NCBI GenBank assembly: GCA_011319805.1
Contig: SJRY01000300.1
Location: forward strand, 36,015-100,014
Length of the DNA stretch: 64,000 nt
Source of the DNA: Macrocybe gigantea
Taxonomy: Eukaryota > Basidiomycota > Agaricomycetes > Agaricales > Callistosporiaceae
Reading direction: 5' to 3'
Part shown: positions 37,133 through 51,706 of the stretch, in pieces
How the letters are laid out: every line of letters starts with the position of its first letter
How positions within the stretch are numbered: position 1 is the first letter of the stretch
The notes under the pieces: generated by a model
The model's database searches: none
The model's input: the letters and a program-made list of their open reading frames with translations, nothing else
What the model was told of the DNA's origin: nothing
Translations under genes and position numbers: made by a program

Positions 37133-38880
37133 CTAGTAGGGTGGGCGCTTGAATTCGTTGCTGATGCCTTGTGCTTCGGGATCATACGTGTCGCCCTTGA
37201 TGATGTTGCCGGCTGCATCGTATTCCATATATCCCTTGTCAGAAGGACTGTCAAATGTTTCCATCTGCGCGTAGCACCGTGTAAGAGAAAGTTCCGAGCG
37301 TAACTATGTTGACTTAGCCGAGACTCACCTGAACATGAACACCTTCAACTGGATTAGCATTCTTCGTCGAAATCTTCGGTCGAACGACAGAGGCGCCGCC
37401 GGAGCGGAATGCCAGCGTCGTACCCTGGGTGTTGTTCGTCCTGGCAACATGTCATTATTAGCCCGACCGTGATTTCATTCAAAGACGAATCACGTACGAG
37501 AAGAGTTCTGGACCTTGCGAGGTAAACTCAGATAGGCGCCGCACAACTCTGCATGCTACAATCTGTGCAAAGAAAGGAGCTAAAGAAACGTGGAACGTCG
37601 CGCGTGCAAGAGTACTACTGACGGTGGATGCAATGGCCGCAGGGACATTTGCGATGATTGACATAACAGGGTTCAGGTTCAGCAGCATGAAGATCTTGGA
37701 ATGGTTCAGTTGGTCATCTCTCTGAAACGAACCTAGCTTCGACTCACAGTTGCAATCAGATTCGCCAAGAACCTGGACAAAATTGAGCATCAGTTCATAG
37801 CACCCATGCCCTGTACGGCATCAGAAACTCACGCAATAGCAAAGTAGATCAGTCCATCATGGAAGATGAGCGATACAAGGCGAGACCGGCTGCCCGCGCC
37901 GATGACGAGCTTCCAAGCAGTGAGACTCAAGACCGTGAAGTCAAACGCCATTGAATAGATGAAGGTAACAGCGAGTAAACGATTGTCCGTTGACACGATG
38001 GCGCATCCTTGTCCCGGAACCCAGACAGCCTTCAGAAGGATGCCTGTATCGAGTCACTGAGCCTTAAGAAACACGAACCAATCCTTGGTGCGGTGTCCTT
38101 ACCATGCAAAAGTAGAGACCAATGTCCAAGTATGACGGCGACTAGGGGAATGACGATATACCACCTTTGTGACCACACAGCCATCCTGAATATATGCTGG
38201 TCAACATAATGGTGGCAATCTGCGGACGAGTGTACGCACGTTCTGAGCGACAAGTTGATGCTTGCAAGACCAATCGCTGCATTTCCGAAACACTGCATAT
38301 AGTCACAAGTATGTTCATTCCAGCACTCCACTGACAACTCACTTGATTGAAGGTATAGAGGCCCTGGCAATTTATCTCACTGATGGGGAAAGATCAGTTT
38401 CTGGCATCCCGGGGGTCGGTTTTCACCTACGTGGTCACGTTCAACGCGATGGATCTATGCGCCTTTAATTCGAGACCATAACAGGTCAAAATCTGATGCA
38501 AGACTTACATTCCGATCAAGGCGAACAGCAAGCAATAGCGGTTCAAGAAATAAAATATCTTGAGCCAGGTTAGCCTCGGTGAGAGCATGGCGACATGGAG
38601 GCATCTTACCAGTGGCCAGCGGAATTTCTTCTTGCCGGAGATGTATTGCCAGTCAAAGGGTAATGAAGTGAACCATTCCCAACTGGTCACAGGCTCGTCA
38701 TCTCAACCAAGGTGAGCATCGTTATAATAACGTACATATAGAGACCCAGAAGCGCGTGCATAAATTTTGCAAATGCGACTATTCGGCGGAATGAGGCTCA
38801 GCATCAAAAATCTCGGGGCATTGCGATAGTCACGTACCGGCATCCTTTTGGATTTCCTCGGGTGAATGCCAGTCAACCAT
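37133..38880 (-). CDS. seven-transmembrane protein, tandem copy A
   Basis: About 390 residues from ten or so exons. Starts MVDWHSPEEIQKDA|VAFAKFMHALLGLYI; then WEWFTSLPFDWQYISGKKKF, RWPLIFYFLNRYCLLFALIG, TEINCQGLYTFNQCFGNAAI, MAVWSQRWYIVIPLVAVILG, VWVPGQGCAIVSTDNRLLAV, FIYSMAFDFTVLSLTAWKL, SRLVSLIFHDGLIYFAIA, FMLLNLNPVMSIIANVPAAI and the IVACRVVRRLSEFT block. A polar tail ends NEFKRPPY. The segments form about seven hydrophobic helices. The family is common and multi-copy in mushroom fungi but I know of no assigned function; receptor-like by topology only. All exon phases fit and there is no break. Copy B lies 2 kb upstream of it on the same strand. Confidence 0.75.
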
Positions 38881-40848
38881 AGTGAGGGCAGGAACGAGCA
38901 GAGGGTAAAAAGGGTGACGGCTGGGGAAGAGCGGAGTGCAGGAGGAGCTTTATAGCATCTGTGAGAGTTGCCCTGACTGGCAGCTTCGCAGAAGCGAGCC
39001 GTGTTGGGCAGGCAGCCTTTTCGCATGTTTGCGGTCTTCGATTAGACAAATAAAGAAGCACACCATTTTGGCGGTTCTGTCAATCCTAAGTTGACCTTCT
39101 CGAACAGGGCGCCAAATCTTCCTGGACCCATTTTCTAGCACCATCGTCTAACCATGCGACTGCTCAATATTCAAATGATGCTCACTGAATGCCATTCAAA
39201 TGTATAGATGCCAATACAACGCACTTCGCACACAAACACTCTTCCCCAAGCAGTAAGACGCTTCAACGCTTATGTAATCATGTGGACGCCTGGATTTTTT
39301 TTTTTCATCATCTCGGCTGTTCGAAGACACAGCAGCAGACTCGGAAGATTTCTACAAATTCGTATGTTTCACAGCACTTCCTGCAACACATATTTTCCCA
39401 CTGACGACGTCCCAAATCGTATAGATGAAATTCGTGTAAAGCGCATGTTTTATTCTGCCAGCACATCTTTGCTCGAATTATTCCCCATGTCCACCACAGA
39501 CATCGGGCGCTCAATCACGTTAACATCCCCCATTGAGATCTGATGGAAGTCACGAAGCCTCTGTGAACCCGATACCCATCTGTTGGCCACCCTTGCCCTG
39601 ATTGGCTGGCACGTCCAGAAAACCCTTTCATACCGGCCGTAACTGTCATGGTTTACCTCGGCGACTTGAAAACGAAATGCATATCGCTCCCGACATCCTT
39701 CGGCTTCAATTTTACTGTCCATTTCTCTCTTAAAAGACTTGCGGGCGTTAATCTTCGCATTCAGCAGTTCGTGGTGTCCTGACTGATATTTTCGGACTAG
39801 ACCAGGAATGTGCATACACTTGTTCTTGCCTTTGTCAGCAGCTTCCAAGTCTCGATTCAACAAGGAACAGGCATTTTTTTCTTCCCCTGTCGTAAGACCT
39901 GCCTTCTATCAAGTTTTTTTTTTTCTCATCCGTCACGGGTATGCTCGCGACCCTTCGCATCATGTTGCTTTGCGACGTGGAGTAGAAAGCCCATGGACCA
40001 GAACAAGGGCGGATCTCCTACAAACCATTTCGCGGTTCCCATCATACGTATGTGCAGTCGTTGCTATCCGCTATCAGCCTCTCGTCCACTTTCGTCTTTT
40101 CCTTTCATTATCATCGCTGGCGCGACCGTCATACCAACCAAACTTTGTTCCTTCTTCTCACTACTACGTCAGGGTAGTCATGTCATGTTCGCTGCTGATT
40201 TCGTCTCGCAGAAGTTCTTGGGACACGTGTGCATATCTGTCTTCTTTTTTTTTTCAAGGCACGCTAGCACAGACACATCCCGATTGAGGTTCGAGGTCCC
40301 CGTCCACACTCGGCTCGACTTCCAAGGCCCTTCAGAATCGCCCTACCTATCTGTGCCGACTCCGGAAGCGAAAAATCGCGGACGCAGATCATGCGAGCCA
40401 CAGTACGCCGGTCGTGTGCTTCCCTTTCGTCACGGATGCTTCACGTCCATCTGTTTAATTGAAAATGAAAAGTAAAATGGAATCAATCAAGAAGGAATTG
40501 CTCGGTGTCCTTGAGACAACGATCGCAGAGGCGCCTTCGACCGATCGTGATACATTGGATACGCCATAGTCTGGGGATGATTTCTGTCAGTTTCGCCCGT
40601 AGAACTGATGCCTGGTCTCCGTCACATCGCATCGCGCCATGTCCTCTCGGCTTTCCGATCAACAAAATAAGCGGCCAATTTTTTTTTAATATGAAATTAA
40701 TTTACGGCAAGACGATATGGCTGCTGGCGATAACTCGACGTCTATGTACATTAAGACTTCATATGACCGAAGGACATGATTCTTTTGGTATGTATTCAGC
40801 GCAAAATGGTATATCTGCAAATGCCAATAATGAACAAAGATGTAATAA
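38881..40848. other. spacer between tandem 7TM genes
   Basis: Almost 2 kb between the two copies. It holds the promoter of copy A and the 3' flank of copy B. Several T-rich tracts (39295-39306, 39912-39922, 40247-40255, 40680-40687) interrupt it. No gene or transposon end recognised. Confidence 0.5.
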
Positions 40849-42593
40849 TCAAAGAGGCTCTCCTTTGGCTTCGACGTCGAGTTGGAAACTGGGAGGTGTC
40901 GTGTCGCCTTTGGCTTCGTAATCGGCTCCTTGACTCCGAGCATCCTCTGCCTGCGTGAAGGTCTCCATCTGAAAACATATTGTTTTAATCGCCAAAGAGA
41001 TATTTCCAGAAAACAATGGCCAACCAACCTGCACGTGGACACCTGAGCGAGTGTGCTTGAATGATTGAATGTTGGTCATTCCCCGCACGCCACCTGAGAC
41101 TTGATTTCCGCGGAAGTTGACATTATTTCCGGAGTATGACGAAGTGCTAATGATAGATAATGCAAAAACCCAAGTGTCAATTTGCCAAAAACGAAACAAA
41201 CCGAGGGAAAGCATCGTACTAGACCTCTGGGCCAGTGTTGGCGAAGTTGGTCAATCTCCGGACTACCCGGCATGCGACAATCTGTCAACGTAAATCCGTC
41301 AGAAGGCCAGAACAAGAAAATTGACACGCTAGGCGATACCGGACGCGGGATCCGGTGTGCAAGGGTAGCAACGCAATTAGCCGATGGAAGCACGCACCGT
41401 GGAGGCAACGGCCGCGGGCACGTTGAAGATGACGCTCATGATCTGATTCAGATTCAAGCACATAAACACCGTCGCGATCAAGTTGGCCACGAATCTGGGT
41501 GGGGAGACGGTGGTTCAGACACGCCGGACGACCTTGTGCGGTACGGTTCGAAGCGGACGGAAGCGAGACTTACGCAATGATGAAGAAAATCAGACCGTCC
41601 TCGAAAATCATTTTCGCGATCCTGCTCGTGCCGAGTACCCTGTTTGCCGAATTCACGCCTCCGAGCTTGTAGGCGTTCAGGATCAGCACCGTCAAATCGA
41701 AACACATCGAGTAAATGAACGTCGCGGCGAGGATGGTGTTGTTCGTCTTGATGATAGTACACCCGACACCGGGTACCCATGTCACCGTCAAAAGAATTCC
41801 TATGTGCACGGAACGATGAGAAGACCTCCCCGAGCCCGACGCGATGGTCGGCTCCTACCTTGGAGAATTAGTGACCAGTGCCCGAGGATGATGACCACTA
41901 GGATGCCGATGATGTACCGGTTCTGGGACCAGACAGCCATGCTACGGCCATAAATCAGCGTTCGCACAAGAAGCAAAATTGGAGGGTGACCGACGTTCGG
42001 ATGGAGAGGTTTATGCTCGCAAGACCAACCGCTGCATTCCCCGCAAGCTGTGTTCTTGTCAACTTGACGACCCCACGACAAGAGAAGACGATGACATACT
42101 TGGTTAAACGTGTACAGAGCCTGACAGTTGAATTCACTGATGGCGACTAGATGTTCAGCTTCCACCGCGGAAGTATCTTTAGTGCAGCCTTACGTGGTCA
42201 TATCCAGCGAGATCACACTATCAAGCCAACGCATCAGGACAAGCTCAACAGGCAGAAATGTCCTACTCACATCCCGATCATGGCGAACAAGAGCAGGTAT
42301 CTGTTTGCGAAGTAGAAAATCTTCGTTCACGCAAGTCAGCAGTCGCATCGATCCACGCTTTAGGCCATGCGCACCATTGGCCAACGAAATCTTTTCTTCC
42401 CGGTGATGATATCCCAATCAAAGTCGAGAGAGATAAACCACTCAAACCTTGTAGAAAGTAGAGCAGGTTTGGTTTTCAACACGACGCGTTGGTGGGAGAG
42501 AGACTCACGCATAAAGGCCCAGCAACGAATGGATGAGATTGCTGAATGCAGCAGCATCTTTCTGCAGCTCTGTGTGGAGCGCCAGTCAGGCAT
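40849..42593 (-). CDS. seven-transmembrane protein, tandem copy B
   Basis: Parallel to copy A block by block: FEWFISLDFDWDIITGKKRF, RWPMIFYFANRYLLLFAMIG, TEFNCQALYTFNQ, MAVWSQNRYIIGILVVIILG, VTWVPGVGCTIIKTNNTILA, FIYSMCFDLTVLILNAYKLG, FEDGLIFFIIA, NLNQIMSVIFNVPAAVAST and IVACRVVRRLTNFANTGPEV. The tail has RSGVHVQ and METFTQAEDARSQGADYEAK, echoing the EGVHVQ and METF of copy A. The first exon reads MPDWRSTQ then, after one missing base (about 42570-42572), ELQKDAAAFSNLIHSLLGLY, which aligns with MVDWHSPEEIQKDAVAFAKF of copy A. Copy B lacks copy A's intron after KDA. Function unknown. Confidence 0.75.
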
Positions 42594-43684
42594 CGCGTCG
42601 TTGTGGGTGAGAGTGGATAAACGGGAGCGGGAGCGGCTGAAGGAAAGTGTAGGAGGACGAAAGATGGGTCCTTAAGAAGTAGTGGGAAAAAAACGGAAAG
42701 AAGAATGGCGGTTCAGCGCTAGAGCCTATTCTCAAAAGTTGTGCGGGTAGCGGAGCACTTTACATATATGGCGTCAGGATAGGGCTCCGATGGCAGAAAG
42801 CCAACACATGTATAAGGGATGTGCTAGATTCGGGAAATATGAGTAAATGCGGGCATAGTTAATTACGGAATCCGTATAATTAGATCCATGGAGATGGGCC
42901 GTGACAAGGGAAGGTTCCACGGCGGTTAGACTGTCATCTAAATCTCTATTTCCATGTAAGCCAGCCATTACTCAGTCCGGAAAATATGAGCAACTTGGCG
43001 CGCTCACCGGCCGAGCCATTCGGACTGGAAATGACCAAAAGCAATTGCGACGGTGCATCCCGCACAGCTCTCGACCTGGGTTCCAAAGACAATTGCAACC
43101 AGGTGATAGGAGCCAAGGTGAACGTGGGCAAGCACGCTGATTACCTTTCACGGTGTGTCTTCAGTGACATTTTGGGACAAGGGACGCTGAATACATGCAG
43201 TCTGCCTGTCAAGGCAACGTCTTTGAACAATCTCCTCAGGATGCACTATCGATTGTGCCATTAAAAGAAATTTACTTACCTATTCCTCAAAGATTCGCTG
43301 CAGCTGGCCAGCTATTCTTCGAATGTTGAGCGAGCTGTTAGGCTTGATCGACCTTCTGAGTTTGTATGCTGAAGGACATCTCCGTCCCGGCGAGCGTGAG
43401 ATCGGCCTTGATTGCTATGTTGCATGAGCGAGGTGACTTCAGGATTCAACAAACCTACCGCCTCGTAAGGAATGGTAGTAATTCAGATTTCAGATTCCTC
43501 TGAAGTTGAGCAGGGATGGGAAGCTAAGCCAGTCAGTCGGTCTATCAACAATGAAAAGACTGTTTATAGGCGTCATTCTGGCGGAGTGGCGCTTCAGCGG
43601 CGTGTGACCATCACTGTGCCTCCCAAACTTTGAACTCATTGCGACCCTCAGCATGTTCTTTTCCTGCGTTATACACATTTCTTC
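42594..43684. other. intergenic region
   Basis: Divergent flank between copy B (-) and the lipase (+). No gene recognised. Confidence 0.6.
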
Positions 43685-44955
43685 ATGATTCTCAGGCGTG
43701 CGTCCAGAAAAGCCGACAAGTACCAGCTCACAGATGAGCAGCGACGTCTCTATGCTGCTGAGAAGCTGGACAACTTTCGCTGGATCGCCAAAACTTTGGC
43801 CACGCGCTCGACGCACGTCTTGACCGACGTCGATCTGGCTGATCCGACGTTGACCGCAGAGCTGGCAGAGATTGGTGAGGACATCTGTGTCGGCCCTTCA
43901 GCTGGGCTGTTGACTCGGACGTTCCTGGACAGGTGAATTCGAGGAAGTGGTCTACAGCTCCGACCTATTTGATGTAGGATTCATATATGAACACCTCGAC
44001 GAGCTCTCTCAGCCAGGCTTTCCTTTGGATGGACACCGTGCGCTGTTTGGCTCGCGTCATGTGTCGTCTATAAAGGGGGCGACTGCACAACTGCCAGCCT
44101 ATCTCGCATATCGGCCGACGCAGAAGCAGCTAGTTCTCGCCATAGCAGGTACAATGTCTTTTGCGCAGGCGCTGTACGATCTCAAAGCGTGGAAGTGCCG
44201 GCACCCCTCCGGCCGAGGTCGAGTTCATTCAGGCTTCTGGGACTTGTATACAGGCATTCGCTCGTCTCTGCTCGATGCCATGCGCGACGGTGTCGCTGCT
44301 CATGAAGTCGAGGAAATCGTCATCGTAGGGCACAGCATGGGCGGCGCCATGGCCTATTTCCTCTGCGCTGATATGTTGTCCGACGAAACGCATGTTCAGC
44401 CCGCGATTCGGACTAGGCTGGTGGTCTTTGGCGCACCCAGATCTGGTGACGAAAACTTTGTGAATTATTGGCGCGAGTTGGTCAGCTCGCATCGATCAAA
44501 GCATGGATTTGATTCGATACGGGAGTACTCTGTCAAAGCGTACAACGATGGTGTGCTTAGACTTTTTCTCATCGACGACTTTGTCAGACGTTGACACAAC
44601 CGCTCCCCAAGGCGTTCCTGCGCTACCTCCAACGGCATTCGGCTACCGCCATTGCGCCGCTGAGCCATTTTATCTTCACATGAGCCAACTTTACAAGGTG
44701 CCGCCATCGGAATCCGAGCATTCCGTTTTCAAAGTCAGTACATCCAATGCAAAGGCGCCCCAGTTTCCCCGTGGCGGTCACAACTATTACAACGATCGGG
44801 ACCTTGAAAAGTTCCGGCGGCGGATAGAATGGCTTGATAAGGCTTCTGCAGACAAACCGGTTGGGAAGAACGTTACAAGCGGTTTGCTCTTCAGGTTGGC
44901 TGACGGTGAGATTTTTCTTTCGAGTCCGTGTACGGTTGCAGGTCTGAGCATCTGA
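43685..44955 (+). CDS. class 3 lipase-family protein (alpha/beta hydrolase)
   Basis: Starts MILRRASRKADKYQLTDEQR; no signal peptide, so probably intracellular. An intron (ATTG|GTGAGG to GGACAG, about 43875-43931) removes an apparent stop and gives ELAEIGEFEEVVYSSDLFD. Lipase_3 landmarks: YLAYRPTQKQLVLAIAGTMS, HPSGRGRVHSGFWDLYTGI, nucleophile elbow IVIVGHSMGGAMAYF, VVFGAPRSGDENFVNYW, then a second intron before GVPALPPTAFGYRHC. The late His of the triad may lie near GYRH or GGHNYYND. Ends LADGLSI if the last intron is spliced. Substrate is unproven; the family cleaves glycerides or related esters. The frame is clean. Confidence 0.85.
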
Positions 44956-45803
44956 ATCGACGTTTACATTTCTCAGTGATTATAATGTCGATATGTAAAC
45001 TATGTTCCTTCGCGTCTAACTTTGCTTAGTGTGGTTGGCACAAAGAATTCCGCGGACTTTATGAAGAAGGGACTTGACGTCATTGTTGCTCTTTGCTAAA
45101 TTAATGGACCACAGTTACGCGAAACTAGACCGACATACATTGAACAATGCCGCCTTAGCTGGTGTAGTATATTGTGGGAGATTCGGAGGAGCCACAGCAC
45201 CGATGATGGCTGTCAGCCTGCTATCAATTTTGAATCAAAGTTCTGAAGACCTTGGCGTCGTCCAGAGTGACGTATCTGCACTGCTGGCTCAGCGACTTGC
45301 AGTGACAACACCCACGACGGTAACTTGTGTCCGTACAAGAAGGCGGATGTTTGAGGCTTTCCGCATATCGCTCAGCCTCTATTTCCAGTTACCTTATCTC
45401 GTCCGAAAAACTCACGCGAAGAGGTTCGCGAGTGGGAATTGGGCATGTCCAGGGAATGCAGAGTGTCAAAGACGGACTGAGGCTGTGAAAAGCATCATTT
45501 TCCCCGCAGAGTCAGAATTGCAATTTGGCTGGTCGCCGCCATGGATAACGACGGGCGGTGTGATGAAGGCTGTACCTTGTTCCGCATATCATGGGCGGTT
45601 TGTCCGTGTTTACGCCGTTTCAGCCGATATATGCTTGAGCGGTGAACCCTGCAGCTGCTCTCAACCGCCAACCATCATTCTCGATCTCCTCTCTTTTTCG
45701 TTTTTGCTTTTGTTTTCTTTCAGTAAGTTCGATCGTCGTAGAGATCAAATGCCAGATCATTCACCACAACGTTAGCAGTTGCGACAAGCCCGTAGAATAT
45801 ACC
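44956..45803. other. intergenic region upstream of GFA1
   Basis: Promoter region of GFA1. It contains a 233-codon open frame (45074-45775, +) without recognisable domains or composition; see rejected items. Confidence 0.5.
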
Positions 45804-48323
<2,520 letters not shown>

Positions 48324-49524
48324 GGGATGCGGGGGTTCCGGGTTGACAGATTACTTTTCGGCTTTAATGGACATGCAAAATTAGTGTACTTTTTATGGAC
48401 GATACGGACATTGTCTTTCTTTCCCACTCTTCGATGATGAATGGATGGAAGGCCCATACCCTTGTCATAGTCTGCTTTTCATTTGGATAGAAAAATGTAC
48501 GGACGTTTGAGGGACTCTATACTTGAATCTACTTGCTCAACCATTTACGAAGCGTCTGCATGGGTGACTGGGTGCAATATAAAGTTCGGCGTCTCTGCGA
48601 AAACAGTAGAGTACCATACGGTTTGAATGTAGTTGACAGCGCCAAGACAAGTGCTTGAAGAATTCAATGCGCCATCCTTGATGACTGCAGTTAGCTCAAT
48701 GCTGCCTGTTTCGGTGAGCGGAGCTCGGTCAAACGCAGGTCATAAGGGCACCAACTGCATGACGTGAAACAATGCATTTTACGTCGTTGATGAACAGAAT
48801 CAGGAGGTTAATGCCAACGAACACGCATTCTCCTACGCCCAACCCGCAACGAAACCCAAAATGCAATGATCATGTTTGGGATGCCATCCGAATCGACATA
48901 ACGCCACAAGGACGGGTTGCGTAGGATTGCGAGTCAGAGCGACAGCCGTTTCTTCGTCAAGCAAGAGCGCTCATTGGACGGACACGTCACTTGCGCACGA
49001 TGGTGGTGCGATTCCAAGGACGTCAGGTCGACGGGTTGAAGGGCACAATTGAACATCGGGTTCTAGATATAGGCCGAAGACTCGCTTACCGACGCCACGC
49101 GCCCGTCACAATCGAAGGAATACACAATCGATGACCACTCAAAACGAGCCATGCAAGAATCTTAATTAATGCTCAGATGCGAGTGTTGATAATTTTTTGT
49201 GGTCTGCGCCCATATCAGGACGCTCTTCATATCCTTATGTGATAGATCTGTTCAGGGGAAGTGGCTATAATTTGGCAACACTGGAAAGGAACTTACTGTA
49301 GGCGCGCATTTGCAGCACACTCGTGAAATCTGGGGCGACGATATCGATACTGCTTACGGGTTGTGACGTATTGCGGGGAGGGCCAACAGAAGGCTAAAGA
49401 GCCGCATACCGAAATGTACTGCATTGATGACGAAAATGTCGAGTTCGTTCGACGACGAATTGGAGTGACCCATTCAACAGCAGTGAAATAGGGAAAAGAA
49501 GGGAATCTGGGTGGGCTTCAAAGG
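48324..49524. other. intergenic region
   Basis: 1.2 kb between GFA1 and the first hydrophobin gene. No gene recognised; the end is the hydrophobin promoter. Confidence 0.6.
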
Positions 49525-49532
49525 TATAAAAA
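49525..49532 (+). promoter_or_regulatory. TATA box of hydrophobin 1
   Basis: TATAAAAA, 79 bases upstream of the ATG at 49604. The same motif and spacing precede the other two intact hydrophobin genes. Confidence 0.65.
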
Positions 49533-49603
49533 GCCTCTTGAATCGACAGTCAGCTCTCCAGTTGAACGAAGAAGTTCTACTACCAGCTTTCACTTGCAGC
49601 ACA

Positions 49604-50222
49604 ATGTTGGCGCGCATCTACTCTCTCTACGTCTTGGCTCTTCCTCTCCTTGCGGCTGCAAGCGTACTTCCCCGTGACGGTCCGGACGACCACAAGGGTC
49701 GTCCCCCCCACCGTCCGCCTCAACGTCCTCCCCAGGGTAACATCAACCAATGCAACGTCGGCAGCATCAACTGCTGCAACTCCGTCCAGGACGTGAGCAA
49801 CTCTGCCCATTTTGAGTTACTACTGACGGACAATTTTGCACATAGTCGGAGGACAAATCCATGACTAGCTTGGCCAGTCTTCTCGGCATCGATCTCGGAC
49901 CCGTCGCTGGCCTTGTTGGTCGTGAGTAAACTCGACATGGAGCTTAGTCCACTTGCTTGAACTAGGACTGACGATCACACCATCAGTCAATTGCAGCCCT
50001 GTCGACGTCGCCGGAATTGGAGGCAACTCTTGGTAGGCCTCATTCAACTGTACCCGGCGAATTGGTCTCACAGAGTTCACAGCACCGCTCAACCGGTCTG
50101 CTGCACCAACAACGATTTCGTAAGTGCATTTGACCTTCAAAAGAAATGAGAAATCTGACTGCCCTCTTCAAAAGAATGGCTTGATCAATCTCGGCTGCAG
50201 CCCGATCAATATCAACCTTTGA
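49604..50222 (+). CDS. class I hydrophobin, copy 1
   Basis: Signal peptide MLARIYSLYVLALPLLAAAS; then a His/Pro-rich spacer unique to this copy (GRPPHRPPQRPPQG). Eight Cys in class I order: NQCN, INCCNS, VNC or LNC SPVDVAGIGG, NSC across an intron (TG|GTAGG to CACAG|C), TAQPVCC, and INLGCSPININL at the end. Four introns at positions shared with copies 2 and 3. Hydrophobins are secreted and self-assemble into amphipathic films on aerial hyphae, fruit bodies and spores. The frame is intact. Confidence 0.92.
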
Positions 50223-51049
50223 GCAGGTTGTGGGTTCGAAACTCGGACTGGACCTATTGAAAGCCTTCGTTTTTTGCTGTGTCCCATTAGAATTCACTCG
50301 TTGCGTTTGTGTTTAGAGTAGAAAGTTTCGGTTTAGAAAGATGTGTTTGAGATCGAGTAGATTTGAATGAACAAATTGCAGTTGCAGAATAGCGAGTCCT
50401 TTTCGGTGTCTTCCCTAGGACTTTGGTGGCCACGTCGAGGGCAAGTCCTTCACCACGGTGAGCAGTTGGTCCGTATTCCGACTCGCGTCAAAGTCCTTTC
50501 CATCATTTTAGTGCATAACTCATAACAGAACCTGCTCTTCACGGGCACTGGCTTCCTCTCGGGACATTGAATGGAAATTCGCGAACGCAAATTGCACTGA
50601 CCATTTGAATGGAAGAGAACCCAATCATGGATTGCGGACCAAGATGGGCGAATAGAAAGTCTTGAATCAGGGCCAATACGTGCCAAAGCTGCCTTATGTC
50701 TTCTCGTTACTCCGGATATCCCGCTACGTGCACGCCGCTTACTTGAGGTACTGCATATTGATAGCCCGTCAAAAAGCTGATGGAACTTGAGAAAGCATTG
50801 GTTAACGGTACCTTCGCCTGCGGCGTGAAGGGGGCTCGTCCATACACTTAACGAAGTGGCGGGAATCCAAATCATTGCGCTTATGACAGAAAATGGACAT
50901 CCACGAGATCCACGCTTGGCACTTTGACGTTTGGACCTTGTCGGATGCCGGCTTCCATTCATTTCGATTTCTCGAATGAGAATAGGGAAAAAAGAGGGAC
51001 AAAAAGAAAAAGAATGGGAGTTATGCGGTAAACGCAGTGGACTGAAAAG
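50223..51049. other. intergenic region between hydrophobins 1 and 2
   Basis: No gene recognised. It includes a block at about 50803-50838 that recurs upstream of the hydrophobin relic (52262-52303). Confidence 0.55.
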
Positions 51050-51057
51050 TATAAAAA
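51050..51057 (+). promoter_or_regulatory. TATA box of hydrophobin 2
   Basis: TATAAAAA, 73 bases upstream of the ATG at 51123. Confidence 0.65.
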
Positions 51058-51122
51058 GACCAAGAAACTACGGTCCATCCTTCAGTCGAATAACCAGTTC
51101 TACTATCAGACTTTCACTCACT

Positions 51123-51706
51123 ATGTTGGCACGCGTCTACTCTTACTTCCTCTTCCTCTTCGCTTTTCCTCTCTTTGCGGCCGCCAGTGCTATCCCCCGC
51201 ACCGACCCCGTCAGTCAGTGCAACACTGGTAGCATCAGTTGCTGCAACTCCGTTCAGAGTGTGAGCAAGCCTCGGTTGATTTTTGTGTTCGTCAATCTAT
51301 CTGACTGAATATTTTCTATGCAGTCGTCCAGTACCTCTGTCGCTTTGTTGGCCGGTCTTCTCGGAATCGACCTCGGATCCATCACCGGCCTCGTGGGCTG
51401 TAAGTACCTGCTCGATTTCCTTCGTCGAAACGAGTCTTCATGAGTGTCCCCAATAGTGAACTGCAGCCCCCTTAATATCATTGGTATTGGCGGCAACTCT
51501 TGGTGAGTCTGGTCGCGGACGTAATGGTGAGACAGTTCTGAAAGAAAATCGAAGCACCGCCCAACCGGTCTGCTGCACTGGAAACTCCTTCGTGAGTTCT
51601 ACAAACTTGTCAAACCAGGAAACTCACTCTGGGCTCATCTCTTATTTTCTTTTCACAGAGTGGACTGATCAACCTTGGTTGCAACCCAATTAACCTCAAC
51701 CTCTAA
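51123..51706 (+). CDS. class I hydrophobin, copy 2
   Basis: MLARVYSYFLFLFAFPLFAA signal peptide, then SAIPRTDPVSQCNTGSISCC. Exons joined by phase give ALLAGLLGIDLGSITGLVG, LNCSPLNIIGIGGNSC, TAQPVCCTGNSF and SGLINLGCNPINLNL, with all eight Cys in place. It is very like copy 3 and shares its intron layout. No His/Pro spacer as in copy 1. Frame intact. Confidence 0.93.

Noticed and set aside
39810..40475. 221-codon open frame on + between the 7TM genes
   Set aside because: Composed largely of translated T-rich tracts (runs of Phe/Ser) in both overlapping frames; no family resemblance.
43875..43945. In-frame stop in the lipase gene
   Set aside because: Removed by an intron from ATTG|GTGAGG to GGACAG, which gives the expected family sequence.
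45074..45775. 233-codon open frame upstream of GFA1
   Set aside because: No recognisable domain, signal or splice pattern; it runs into the GFA1 leader. Likely chance, though its length is notable.
50228..50240. GGTTCGAAAC-like motif resembling a tRNA B box
   Set aside because: Sits in the 3' flank of hydrophobin 1; no matching A box or cloverleaf stems could be drawn.
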